From: Phytophthora hibernalis
Taxonomy: Eukaryota > Oomycota > Peronosporomycetes > Peronosporales > Peronosporaceae
Assembly (NCBI GenBank): GCA_012656075.1
Contig: JAAKBF010000324.1
Span: 620,001-684,000 of the forward strand
Length of the DNA stretch: 64,000 bases
Reading direction: 5' to 3'
Of the stretch, positions 1 through 10,492 are shown one piece after another. Positions within the stretch are counted from its first letter, which is position 1; each line of letters opens with the position of its first letter. The position numbers and the translations under genes were made by a program. The notes beneath the pieces are model-generated. The model had not been told where the DNA came from. It worked only from the letters and a program-made list of their open reading frames with translations, and made no database searches.

Positions 1-5
1 CCAGT

Positions 6-1102
6 CACGCCAAGCCCAAGTCCGCTAAGAAGCCGAAGAGGGCTACCAAGAGCCAGAAGCCCAAGTTCTCCTTCGACCTGCCGGACGGAACGCCCGAACG
101 CATTCGTCATGACCCCAAAGGCGCACAAGGCTCTGCACCTTTCTCACTACCGCTGGTGGATGAAGTACCGCTACACGTCTTCTTCGCCTGCGCGCTGTAC
201 GCGCCCACTGACGAGGCCGACGCCCGCCGCAAGTCGAAGACCCTCGCCAACCAAGCGCGCCTCAAGTTCTGCAGCGAGAACATTGAGACCTTCAGCTGGT
301 TCGAGTTCCTGCGCCTTTTGAAGATACGATCCACGGCATGCTCATGTGGATCAGGGGCAAGGCGTCCAAGCACTCGGCCGACGCCAAGAACCACCAGGAC
401 GACGACGGTCCACCGCAAGAAGAGCTCGCCGCGCTCCTCCGCCGCGACCGCGCGCGCTACGAGCGAGTCATTGGGCGTGCGCTGAACATGCGTCGTATCG
501 ACGAAGACTGCTACAGTTCCATCCGCGAAATGCTTGAGCGGTCGAACGCGCTGGATCCAACTCGTCCGCCTCACCTCCGCCTCTCCAACTGAGCTCTGGC
601 CCGGATTGCTCTGGACGTCACCCAAGGACCACCCCCGAAGTCTGACTGGGTCGGCAACAAGTCGCGCGGCGTCTGGAAGTTGCTTCTCACGGATTCGACC
701 ATCCGTTCCACGCAGACCGAAGTCCTCAAGGTTCTGAAGAAGAAGCCATCCGTGCCGAGATTGTCGAGCGACCGTACAAGGCCTCCGCGAAGGGCGAGGA
801 CGACTCCGACTTCGAGGACGACAACGGCAAGTTCACGATACTGCCTCCCGCTCCTCCTGTCGCGGCTTCCTCTTCAGAGCATGAAGACGACGACGGCTCC
901 GATCACACCGGCTTCACTGATGACTCGGACGAAGCGGGCGACGCCAAAAGAAGAAGAAGGACTCCGATTCCGACTTCGATCCGAATGACGAGGCCGCCGC
1001 CGATGACGAAGAGACCAAGGAGGACGGGACCACCGACGAGCAAGCTGATCAAGCTGCGGCCGACGACGAAGACTCCAAGCCCGCGACTCCCAAATCCAAG
1101 TG
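6..1102 (+). pseudogene. broken ORF for a lysine-rich then highly acidic protein, function unknown
   Basis: Reading runs in from the window edge with a Lys-rich stretch, then a conserved-looking block around 150-330, changes frame near 318, continues to an in-frame TGA at 590-592, resumes in that frame to about 740, changes frame again after a Lys run, and ends in a long Asp/Glu/Ser-rich tail closing at a TGA near 1100. The product is therefore 5'-truncated by the window and broken by two shifts and one stop. I recognise no domain. It lies next to Gypsy debris and could be a gag-like retroelement gene or a decayed host gene; the acidic tail is the only clear compositional feature. The frame changes resemble the one-base deficits seen elsewhere in the window, but the internal TGA is a substitution-type lesion. 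Confidence 0.35.
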
Positions 1103-1292
1103 ACTCCTCGGCCACTTTTGAGGACGCTCCCCTCAAGTTCCATTTCTTTTCAGATTCCACTGGAGCGTCCTTTCACACTTAATTAATTTCAATAATAACA
1201 CCACGCAATTCCATCCGTTCCGTTCTCGAGCTCCAATCAAATTATTTTTGTCGCAACCGTTCCACGCGGCTCAAGAACGCCACCCCCACGAC

Positions 1293-3145
1293 CTACATCA
1301 TCAGTAAGTCGTCTTCGTCCACCTCAGCGTTGGCCTCTTCCAGGCGCGCGCACCTCCTCAATTCAGGTAGGTGGTTCTTCTTCCGCTCCGACTGCTCGAA
1401 GGCAGTCACAAGGGCCTCATAATCAGGCATCAGCGCGGCCCGCGGAAGCCAGAAGGTCTCGTAGTTGGCAGCCAAGGCCAGGCACTCCACAGTTCTGTTA
1501 GACCGTCTCTTGGCCACTACTTCCAACAGCGGGGAATCCACACCCGTGATAATAGTGTCTTCTTGGCCGAGGGTCAACCGTTCCGTGAAGCTAGAAGGCG
1601 GTAGGTCGGACTCTTCCAATGGGCCACCGTTCACGTCCTCACTGTCATCGGTCACACCGTCGGGCACCTCATCCATGAATGGCCGCGTCCACCGGCCTCG
1701 GAAACGCTTGAGCCGATTCACATTCACGGTAACGATCTTGTCCGGGTGCGTCGGGATGTCAATCCTGTAGGCGTTCTCCCCGACTTTACCGAGAACACGA
1801 TAGGGACCGTGCCAACTTCTTCGTACGCTTCTCGCCCCTCCGTGCCCGGAAGAACTGGTACACCCAAACGGGGTCTCCATCCTCGAATAGCACTTCGCGC
1901 TGCCGATGTAGTCGCTGTTCGCGTCGATCCTGAGCTTTCACCAGCTGCCTCTCGACCAGCCCCCTTGAGTCCTTCATGGAACGGTACAGTTCCCGCCGGT
2001 ACTGAGCTACATCGTTGCTCTTCCACTTCTCGCCTAGGTTCAGGAAGGCGACGTCCAACGGGAGTATCGGATCTCGACCGTATAGCGAGAAGAACGGCGT
2101 GTCTCCGAGCGACTCGTGGTAAGCCGTTCGATATGCGAACAATACGCGAGGAAGGTAAAGATCCCAGTCTACCTGAGCCTCGCTCACGTACATCTTGAGC
2201 ATCCCAATGAGCGTTCCGTCGAACCTCTCCACTAGACCCTGAGTCTGAGGGTGATATGCAGCACCAAACAATTTCTTAATCCCCAGAGTCTCGTAGAATG
2301 ACTTCGCTAGATCGGAAATGAAGTTGGATCCACGGTCACTGAGTAACCAAGAAGGCACACCGTGTCTAGACACCACTCCGTTCACCATCGTGTGTACGAA
2401 TGTCACGGTGTCCAACCGGTCAACAGTGAAAGCTTCCGCCCACCGAGTAAAGTAGTCGACGAACACTAGCAGATACTTGTTGCCCTTGGAAGTCTCGATC
2501 AGGGGTCCAATAGCATCGACCACGAGCAACGAGAACGGTCCGGTTAAGTCGGCCACCGGCATCCTCTGCATCAGTCCCGAACGCCACGGTCGGTGTCCTT
2601 TCCCGCTCTCACAGGTAATACATTCGCGGACGTACTCGGCCCCATCTTTTCGCCAACCCGGCCACAACCCATGCCTTCGCACTCGGTCCCGCGTCTTCGT
2701 CAACCCGGGGTGGGCCGACAGAATGTCAGTATGGCAGTAATATAGCACAGTTTTCACGTAGGATAGCGGTATCACAGGAACGGTCAGGGACCGAGCCGGT
2801 CCCACAGAGGCAGGTAAATGCACCGTACGCATGACAACTTCGTTTAGTACGGAGTACTTCGGCGCCATCTTCACGATTCGCGCTCTCAGGAACGTATCCA
2901 AAGGTAGAGCGTGGTCCATCAAGAAAGCTTTTAGCGCACAAATCCAGGACACTTGCTGTTGCTCTTGCAAGAACCGTCCTCAATCCAAACCAAACACATC
3001 CAGTCTCGAAGTAGGAAGGTCCGCAGGAGGACCCTCCTCCGTTTCTTGTTGCGTTGACTCAGTTTCGGGATCTGATCCGTCGCCAGACTTGGTTTCTTCG
3101 TCTCCGTACTCGAAATCGGCACCGGCCGGAACAGTCCGCTCCCCA
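1293..3145 (-). pseudogene. Gypsy-type retrotransposon integrase block (RNase H-integrase connector, zinc finger, DDE core, C-terminal domain)
   Basis: Read on the minus strand from about 3145 downwards. A Glu-rich connector and the motif RLDVFGLD are followed by a TGA at 2980-2982; then come an HHCC zinc finger (H and H near HTDILSAHPG, CITC downstream), an integrase core with VVDAIGP, SDRGSNFIS and GLVERFDG carrying the D, D and E catalytic positions, and after a frame change near 1815 a C-terminal domain with WHGPYRVLGKVGENAYRI ending at a TGA near 1293. This is the 3' part of a Ty3/Gypsy pol gene. It faces the gag-pol remnant that starts at about 3150 on the plus strand, so the two cannot belong to one colinear element in the present arrangement. 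Inactive because of the TGA and the frame change. Confidence 0.88.
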
Positions 3146-3159
3146 GTCACGAGAGGCTG

Positions 3160-4502
3160 AAGGGTATGCTACGGACTATGATAACGCCTACACGGAACAG
3201 TATGGCGGCCAATATGGGAGGCCGTACGCTGAAGACTATGCGAACGTTGTAAGAGATGACGCTCCGGTGACACCTCAACGGTCAACGAGTGGATTCATTC
3301 CTCGTTATACTGGACCGGAGACCCGTCGTGTCGGCCGCCCGTCTATCGGTTGGGACTGGCGAGTGAAACGAGAATACGGGGCTAATGACGGACAGAGCGG
3401 ACCTGGGAATACGCACCCTGGGATGCCTGGTTATCCTGCGCATGGAGCGGCTCCGTTGTCGTCTCTCGGGGCGCCGTACCCCATGTATGAAGCAGCCTAC
3501 TACAGCTCTAAAGAAGGGGCTCCTCCTGCCTGGACGAGATCTCTGCCGCATGAGGGTGTTCTGCCGCCCCGAGTGAACCAAGGGACAAGGCCGTCCGCGA
3601 GTACCGCTCGTGGTGCGCCGGTCGGATACGGAGGGACTTCTCCGTCGCGTGGTGCTCCGTTGTCCCGGCGTGCGCCGACCGGGTACAGCAGTGCTCCGCC
3701 ACCTGGAAGTACGCCTGTGAGAAGAAGTCCTCCGCCTCCTGGTCGGAGTGCTCCTCCTCCTGGAAGGGGTGCTCGACACCCCTAGGCCTATTGGACGGTC
3801 TGCTCCGGCTCTGACAGGAGTTGGGTATGGTGGAAGAGGACCGGCAACGACTATCCGTGCTTCTGAGTCGTTCGCGATGTCGAGTCTTGTGTCAAATGCT
3901 GTGAAGGTCCTGCCGATGTTCTACTCGGACACGACTACGGTCGAGAAGTCTCGTGACTTCTGGGGTGCTTTCTCGTCGTATACTGAAGGACTACTGGACC
4001 GCTCAAGGTTGCTGGTGTTCCGTCAGAAGCTAAATGGTCGAGAAGCTGAGCGCTGATGGGGAAACTCGAGTTTCAAGACGTATGAGACCTTGAAGCTCCG
4101 GTTCCACAATCACTTCTTGAGTCGCACGGCTGATCAACTGTGGGAACGGTTGCACACGACGAAGCGAGAGCGTGGTGAGTCTGTGGAAGAATGGGGCGCC
4201 CGTGTCTCGGACCTCTGCGAGTCCTTGGACTATCCGGACCCGCGTATGAGATACCAACTGTTCCGTCGGGCATGCGTAACAAACGTCTGCTAGCGACGCT
4301 CGACTCAAGTCCCGCGTGTGATATTCCTGAAGCGTACGAGTGGCTAATGTTCAAGGACATGCACCGCCCGATTGAAGAGGACGACGAGTTTATCGAAGAC
4401 GAAGCCACTAAGAGCAAACTTGGTGTGGGACCTTCCACAGTCGACGCACTGACCGAGAAGATGCAGAACTTCATGAGCAAACAGCAGCAGTGGCAAGAGT
4501 AG
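3160..4502 (+). pseudogene. Gypsy gag, N-terminal and capsid-like part, frame-broken
   Basis: A Tyr/Gly-rich stretch (about 3170-3300) leads to a Pro/Gly/Arg-rich segment with several SxPPPGR-like repeats (about 3600-3780). After a frame change near 3780 a retrotransposon gag domain follows (blocks near 3880-4060 and 4090-4293), with typical features such as FWGAFSSYTEG and LRFHNHFLSRT and the segment RERGESVEEWGARVSDLCE. A stop near 4293 and another at 4501 break it again. Gag forms the particle shell and binds the element RNA. The domain identity rests on the helix-rich capsid-like pattern plus the zinc knuckle downstream. Confidence 0.7.
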
Positions 4503-4993
4503 ATGGAGCGTAACATCTATCAACCTCCACGCTCGCATCGGAACCGTGATCCTACGGTCTCTGCCGTGCAAGAACAACAACCGTCGACTGGAGGAACTCG
4601 TGGAAACGGTCGTCAGTTCCGTGGTATCGGTATGGCTGCAGATGACCGTACTCGTGAAGGAATAAGCGTGTGCGGACGATGTGACCGAAAGGGGTGCAGC
4701 CGCGTCAACTGTCCTCGACAACGCATGACTTGCCGACGGCGTGGACAACTCGGACATATTATCCTGAAATGCGAGGAACCATAGCGTGGAAATGGAACGA
4801 GTGGCGGAGGCCAAGGGAACCGTCCTTCACGTGGCTGTTTCTGGTGTGAAGACTCTGGCCACCTTGGCGTCAACTGTGCCGAGACTGCTGCTCTTCGTGA
4901 GAAAGGGCCGAAGCTGCGCAGCCTCCGCGCGCTCCTCGTCAATGATGGGGGCAGGAGAAAGGGAGGAGAGAGTCACTCCTTCCTCTGGTCTAG
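4503..4993 (+). pseudogene. Gypsy gag zinc-knuckle region (nucleocapsid-like)
   Basis: Two cysteine clusters are visible. The first (about 4672-4780) reads CGRCDRKGCSRVNC, which has Cys where the knuckle His would be expected, and its partner cluster also looks degenerate (CRRRGQLGH). The second, one frame over at about 4840-4882, is a textbook CX2CX4HX4C knuckle, CFWCEDSGHLGVNC. Such knuckles bind RNA in gag proteins. The frame closes at a TGA near 4998. The intact second knuckle and decayed first one suggest an element that once had two or three knuckles. Confidence 0.75.
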
Positions 4994-5090
4994 TGGGTGA
5001 CCGGGAAAGAGAAAAAGGACGGTCATTCGGTTTGAGAATGAGTGGAGCGGCGATGAGGGTGCGGGGTACGACACAGATGACAGTGTCGAC

Positions 5091-5519
5091 ATGTTGGTTG
5101 AGCGTGAAGTGATGATGGATTTAGATGAAGACGAGTATGATGACTCGGGCGACTGCGTTGCTGTGATTGAAGATGAGGAGGAGTTCGAGGAGATGGAGAC
5201 ATGGGTCGAACAAAACTGTGACGAACTCGAAGGCGAGTACGATGAGCCTGTCGAGATGGAAGACTGTGATGAACTCGAAGGCGAGTATGATGAGCCTGTC
5301 GAGATAGAAGACTGTGATGAACTCGAAGGCGAGTACGATGAGCCTGTCGAGATGGAAGATGAAGAACTCGAAGGTATGAATGAGGACCCTGTCGAGTATG
5401 AGGAGCCCGAAGATGTTGTGGCTCAGGTGGGGATGCCATGGGAGACCCTCCGGAAGTATACGGTCCCAAGGTTGAGCTCGATACGGAAAACCGCTCGGCC
5501 CTGGAGTAGTGACTACTGA
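5091..5519 (+). pseudogene. acidic spacer with 48-bp tandem repeats between gag and protease
   Basis: An Asp/Glu-rich ORF of 142 codons lies between the zinc knuckles and the protease. It contains three near-perfect 16-residue repeats of the type CDELEGEYDEPVEMED plus a partial fourth. Acidic spacers of this kind occur in some oomycete Gypsy polyproteins; what they do is not known. The frame stays open although the flanking gag frames are broken. Confidence 0.6.
5217..5360. repeat. three 48-bp tandem repeats coding for an acidic 16-residue unit
   Basis: Units lie at 5217-5264, 5265-5312 and 5313-5360, differing by only a few bases (for example GAGATGGAAGAC against GAGATAGAAGAC). A diverged partial unit follows to about 5400. 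The period is an exact multiple of three, so copy-number change would keep the frame. Confidence 0.9.
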
Positions 5520-6990
5520 ACCCGTACCGACCTTGAGTGACGCTGTGGTCGTTAGAATCTTACGCTCCAAGAAGTTGAGTGAACCCGCGTGGACGGACGA
5601 CGACGGTCTAGACGACCTAGATCTCGGCGAAACCGTCTTCTTGGGCTGGGAAGAAACTGAAGATGCGACGACCGTACCGCCTGAGCCGGAACGGATGAAC
5701 ACAACTACTGAAGTGAAGACGGACAGCTTGACTGACGTTCCGGTGGAAACTAAACCATCCCCCTATGCCCGCTTGTTCACTGTTGATGAGCTGGACGCCT
5801 TGGAAAAATGCGTTTCTGGTCAGAAGGTAGTGTGCTCGCTGGTGAGGGCGTTACAGTCGAGGAAGAGGAGTACGGCAAAGAACTGGAAGAACGGCTCTAC
5901 CCGTTGGACGAGGAGGAACAACAACGCCGTGTAAAGGAGAACGCTGAGGCTGAGAAGGAACCGTCTTTGGAAGAGATGGCTCTGTTTCTCGGTTTGGACA
6001 CGGATGTGGTAGCTCGGACGAGAAACGCGTCGCCAAGTGGTGCGACTACACCCGAGTATTGGCAAGAATGGTTCCGTGCCACGTTGGAGCGTTCTGCTAA
6101 AGCCAAGAGAGCTAACCGTGACTTTTCAACCTCCGTGCTGGAGCAAGTGGCGAACATGGTCAAGACGCCTCCACCCGTGAGAGAACCGAATCTGCCTGAT
6201 TCCGTACCTCCTACACTGGTGCCTGCGGCCTCACCCAGCTCTTCTGAAACGGAAAGTGATGACCAAGGAAGGACCTCGGATGAAGTCGATCTGAAGCCAT
6301 CGTGTTCGACAACATCATGGCCACTTTGGAAATCGGTGCGGAAGAGCCCACTCCTGTGGCTCATGTTGACGCAATCTCCGAGGTATTTGGTATAAGAACG
6401 GTCCGGCTGAAGGAAGCACGGTCTATAGTCCGACAAGCAGTATACCGGATGCTAAAGCAGACCAGATCTGAGGCTCCGCAGAAGAGGTTCTGGTCCAAGA
6501 CTCTCCTGAAAGATCGGCTGACGTTGAGGTAACTCCTGTACGTGACCGTCGCCCTGGGAACGGCTACGCTGGTTTGCGGACCGTCTGGTGACTGAACGTG
6601 AGCTGCTAGGGAGCTATTGAAACCGTGTGTTAGACTGGATTGAAGCCTACTTTGCTGAAAACGCTGTCCGAATTTGGAGGAAGCTGTCTGACAGAACTGA
6701 ACGACTGACCGCTCCTGCCGCCAAGCGTCGTCATCGGCGACAAGCAAGGAAGCCGGTGTGTTTCGACTGTTCTACTCTGTATAAGGACTACGCAGAAGCA
6801 CTGGGAGATCTAGACGTTCGGCCTGAGTGCGATGAAGATGTGACGCACTACGTGAATGTGTTAGGATCTAAGCATCACCGTCCTACTTCTTCAGTGAAGA
6901 CCGGAGTCGTGGAGGTGGCCACGGTTAACCTGCATAATGGCTTCGGCATTGGTGTCCAAGATGCTGGGGACGACGGGGACGTGCCGAGAT
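5509..6990 (+). pseudogene. Gypsy polyprotein linker upstream of protease, frame-broken
   Basis: Open stretches at 5509-5830, 5830-6300, 6302-6532 and 6627-7013 continue one another with frame changes. They are rich in Asp, Glu and charged helices. I recognise no catalytic motif. Position between the acidic repeats and the protease suggests the long linker seen in some oomycete Gypsy polyproteins. A GC-poor stretch with stops around 6533-6626 separates two of the blocks. Confidence 0.5.
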
Positions 6991-6991
6991 T

Positions 6992-7303
6992 GTGGAAGGC
7001 GGACGGCGAGTAGTGTGCACGGTGGGGAGCTTCGAAGCTTTTTCTAGCGGCTACATCGACTGTTTACCTTCGCAGATGCTGGCTGATACTGGTGCGACCT
7101 TGAGCCTAGTCGACCGACTAGTGATGAAGCGACTGGGCCGTGCTACTGAAGCCCTGGAGCCTTACGACGGTCGGGTGAAGAGATCGTCCGGCCATCATCT
7201 ACGTATCCGTGGGTGGACCCGGTTGCCTATCAGGCTAGGATCGGTTGAAATTTCGCTACATGTGCTCGTGGCTGACCGTCTTCACGTCGACGCTATACTG
7301 TGA
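6992..7303 (+). pseudogene. Gypsy retropepsin-like aspartic protease
   Basis: The active-site loop LADTGATLSLVD (DTG followed by A) and a later hydrophobic flap-like segment ending HVLVADRLHVDAIL mark a retroviral-type aspartic protease, which cuts the polyprotein. The expected continuation after DAILG is lost by a frame change near 7303, after which the linker resumes in another frame (7551-7860). The DTG triad itself is intact. Confidence 0.75.
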
Positions 7304-7870
7304 GTGGACGCTCAGCGCTTTCAAGGCCGTGATCGACGTGAATGAGCGAACGATAATGCTTAAGAGCACGGGCGAGGTGTTGTCGCTAGGGATTACTATT
7401 GTGCAAGAGACTTTCATGACGACCATGGCGGCCTCGATCCGTCTTCCACCACAGGGACAGGCTTTGGTAATGACGAATGTTATTGGTGACGTCAAGAAGG
7501 GTGCGACGGTTTTGGTTGAAGGCTCTTGAGGCCTGCCGCCTAACCTGTGTGTGGCCCGCTCTCTCGGAACGGTCATGGACAGTAAGGTCAAAGTGGAGAT
7601 ATGCAACGCCTCTTCCGAAGAGTACTGGATCCGAAAAGGCACGATTGTGGCGGCCACCTCCGTTATCCCTGTAGAAGCGTTCGGTTTCGAGAAGCCGTCC
7701 ACTCCTGAGGAACCGGTACGGACATCTAGCGCTCCGTCCGAAGAAGGTGAAAAGGGAGAAGTCGCTGCGTTTCTGGCTAAAGAACGGAAAGAGTCGGTCG
7801 GCGAGAAAATCAAAGCTACTAAGCCGAACATCCTTCCCGACAAGCGAAATGATCTAGCTGCTAGTCGAAG

Positions 7871-8500
7871 TTGTCGACAGAACAGAGGGAACTGTCCCAG
7901 GCCGAGCTGGACCGCTTTAGCAACCTGGTTGTCGAGTCCTCGAAGAAGCCTGGGAGGACGGAGCTGTTGCACTTTGAGATTGACACTGGGGACAGTTCAC
8001 CGATCAAGCAGCAACCTTACCGTGTGTCGCTAGCTGAGGGAGAAGTCATGGAGGCCAAGATCCAGCAGTATGAAGAACTGGGTCTAATCCGCCCGTCCAA
8101 CAGCCCCTGGGCTAGTCCTGTGTTGATGATCCGGAAACCGGACGGTGGGATCCGTTTCTGTATCGACTACCGACGGTTGAACGGGGTCACTGTAAAAGAC
8201 TGTTATCCGATGCCCTTGATTGACGACATTTTGGACGTCTTGGGTGAGACTCAACTGTTCTCAACAATGGACATTGCGTCCGGCTATTGGAATGTGCCGA
8301 TGTACGCTGACAGTGTGTCCAGGACAGCGTTCACGTGCAAGTACGGTCTATACGAGTGGCTAGTTATGCCATTTGGACTCTGTAATGCCGTGCCCGCTTT
8401 CGAACGCCTGATGGAGACTGTCTTAGTAGATCTGAAGTGGCGAATCTGTTTGGTGACTGTGTCATCTTCAGCAAGGACTTCCCTTCGCACCTGGTAGGTC
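7871..8500 (+). pseudogene. Gypsy reverse transcriptase with destroyed YxDD site
   Basis: Fingers and palm motifs are clear: LIRPSNSPWASPVLMIRK, FCIDYRRLNGVTVKDCYPMP, FSTMDIASGYWNVPM and YEWLVMPFGLCNAVPAFERLM. The catalytic YxDD motif expected next, about 8445-8460, is not there: the sequence changes frame, and the best reading in the shifted frame gives FGDCVIFSKDF, so one of the two Asp residues is replaced as well. A TAG follows near 8497. The enzyme is dead as read. Confidence 0.88.
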
Positions 8501-8530
8501 CTGACACGGTTTGAACAAGCGGGATTCAAG

Positions 8531-9017
8531 TTGAAAATGAAGAAGTGCCATTGGGGACGGAGCCAACTTGCTTTTCTAGGGCATATCGTGACCCCCTCCG
8601 GCATTCTGCCGAATCCAGAGAAAGTGAAAGCAGTGATGAATGTGCAGCGGCCCCGTGACTTGCATGTAATACGGTCGTTCTTGGGGCTCACTAGTTATTT
8701 CCGACGGTACATCCCGGGGTACGCTTTGATCTCGGCTCCGTTGGAACGGTTGAAGGTCAAGGAGGCTCCATTCCTCTGGAACGAGGACTGCGTATCGGCT
8801 TTCCGCCAGCTCAAACGAGCCCTTGTTACGCCGCCTATCCTGGTGTATCCTGACGCGAAGAAGCGGTTCAGGTTGTTTGTCGACTCTTCACGGTATGCTG
8901 TGGGAGCGTGTCTGATGCAAGCAGTGGACGGTCGTAACCGTGTCGTGGCATATGCCAGCAAGTTGCTGACCGGATCACAGAAGAATTGGATCACGAAGCA
9001 GGACGGCATCTCTGAAA
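8531..9017 (+). pseudogene. Gypsy RT thumb/connection and truncated RNase H
   Basis: Motifs typical of the region after YxDD are seen: FLGHIVTPSGILPNPEKV, SFLGLTSYFRRYIPGYA and the RNase H start FRLFVDSSRYAVGACLMQ. Homology stops at about 9017 within RNase H, where the sequence turns into a dispersed repeat. This is a clean truncation rather than gradual decay. Confidence 0.85.
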
Positions 9018-9093
9018 AGCTCATTCTCGAATCGGACACGGAGCGCACAACCAGCAACCAGCAACCAACATCCGACTCGACTCAACGACCACC

Positions 9094-9378
9094 ATGCAGG
9101 ACGACTCGCCCACCATGGAGAACGACTCGACCACCATGCTGAACGAATCGACCATGCAGAACAGCTACATCACCCGCCGACTCGCGCAGAAGAAGAAAAA
9201 TCACGCGCAGACCGTCTCGTTGCTGGAGCAGAAGGTGGCTGCGCAGGCCATCCAGCTGCTCATCGCGAAGAGCGCCAAGCAGCTTCTCGCGGAGGAAAAC
9301 GAGCTGCTCGCCGCGGAGCTGCGCCAGACCAAGAGGGAGCACAAGCGTGAGGTCCGCGCGTTCAAGGCCATCCTATAG
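9094..9378 (+). pseudogene. N-terminal fragment of coiled-coil ORF of unknown function
   Basis: The 94-codon fragment starts with Asp/Ser/Thr-rich short repeats (QDDSPTMENDS type) and continues into a strongly heptad-like helix rich in Ala, Leu, Glu and Lys (for example LLAEENELLAAELRQTKRE). It matches the first part of the 273-residue ORF at 60485-61306 nearly residue for residue after the repeats. It stops where the TIR element is inserted, whose first bases supply a TAG. No function is recognised; the charge pattern predicts a parallel coiled coil. Confidence 0.7.
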
Positions 9379-9427
9379 CCAGGGCCGCCGATTATGATAT
9401 TTTTATTTATTAGAGCCAACACATCTT

Positions 9428-10492
9428 CATAAATAATGTGAGCAGGGTACTGCAGCCTCTATCATAAATAATGGCATGCGTTCGCGTCGGGCGCATAAAT
9501 AATGTCATTGCAACTTCAACATCTATTGTGCCTCGTCTGCTTGCGCACGGCACCATACCGACAGCGGTATTACTGTACTCAGGAACCAGCTCGTCAAACT
9601 GCTCACGACAAGGCGTGAAAAAGTAAATCGAAACCTGCTCGTTGGAGATGATGAGGCGAGGACGTGGCGCGCGCAGCATGCTTGTAGGGCGGAGTGAGGA
9701 CTTGGTGCGACTCGTAGGAATATGGGGAATGGCACTTCCGGCGGATCCGTCGTATGCAATCTGCTCTGTCAGACGAATGGTTGGCTGTACAGAGCAGTCA
9801 AGTTGTAAAGCACTTCACATGTAGCATAATGTATGTATACGAGGGCTCCGCGAAGGCTGAGATAGGAAGTAACAAGGGCTCACTGAACCTGCGCGCCGCG
9901 CGCCTCGCCAAGGCCTTCATGGGCACGTACAAGAGCGGCGTCTTATCCAAGGGGAGCTTCGCTAAAACCGCATCCGCTCGGCAACGGTCGTAGAGGAGAT
10001 CCCCATTGAGATCCGCAACTCGGACCTATATCCGACCGCGGTAGCACTCGGATGGACGTCCCTGCAGTGAATGCCACTGGCACGACGGAGTTCGCTGTCG
10101 AAGGTTCAGCGTGCCCTTCATCGGCTCAGCCGAGTCGTACACGAGGGAGATGGCGTTCGGATTCAGCGACTTCTGGTATACCGGACCACACGAATAAGCC
10201 TCCTGGGGAGGCAGATCGGCACCGGTGTGTACCGGACCACGGAATTAATCCTGTTTGGGCTGTATAGCAACTTTCGTTCCTATCTCAGAATAAGCTAATG
10301 TATTACTTTCGCTACCTGAATTTAACATATAGCATAATGTATGTATTTAAGCCAATGTATTACTTTCGCTTACTGAATTTAATACAAATGGGTTATCACT
10401 TATTCAAGCAATGTCATTATTTATGATTACAATATATTATTCCGACGTCATAAATAATGACATGGCTTGGGAAGCCCCGTTAATAAATAATG
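9428..10492. repeat. subterminal clusters of an 11-bp motif CATAAATAATG
   Basis: Left cluster at 9428-9438, 9463-9473 and 9494-9504. Right cluster at 10415-10425 (inverted), 10449-10459 and 10482-10492 (one mismatch). Three per side, within about 125 bp of each terminus, and no other copy noticed in the interior. This is the arrangement expected of transposase-binding sites. Confidence 0.85.
10293..10381 (+). repeat. direct repeat of about 31 bp in the TIR element
   Basis: AATGTATTACTTTCGCT followed by a TACCTGAATTTAA-like tail occurs at about 10294-10324 and again at about 10351-10381 with few changes. A second pair, TAGCATAATGTATGTAT, occurs near 9822 and near 10331. These could mark a nested insertion or local duplication inside the TIR element. 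Confidence 0.7.

Larger units (their letters stand above)
3146..9017 (+). mobile_element. decayed Ty3/Gypsy retrotransposon: gag, protease, reverse transcriptase, start of RNase H
   Basis: Gag, aspartic protease, RT and the beginning of RNase H follow one another in the order of Ty3/Gypsy elements, in several frames. The 5' boundary is a head-to-head junction with minus-strand integrase sequence at about 3146-3160; the 3' boundary is an abrupt switch at 9018 into a dispersed repeat, in the middle of RNase H. I see no LTR, primer-binding site or polypurine tract that can be trusted, and integrase is absent on this strand. The element cannot transpose on its own. Components are listed separately below. 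Confidence 0.85.

Noticed and set aside
107..625. 172-codon minus-strand frame opposite the acidic ORF
   Set aside because: It is antisense to a plus-strand reading with better composition and has no domain.
903..1160. Hydrophobic minus-strand frame
   Set aside because: Antisense of the acidic tail; Asp/Glu codons read backwards give Val/Leu/Ile-rich shadows.
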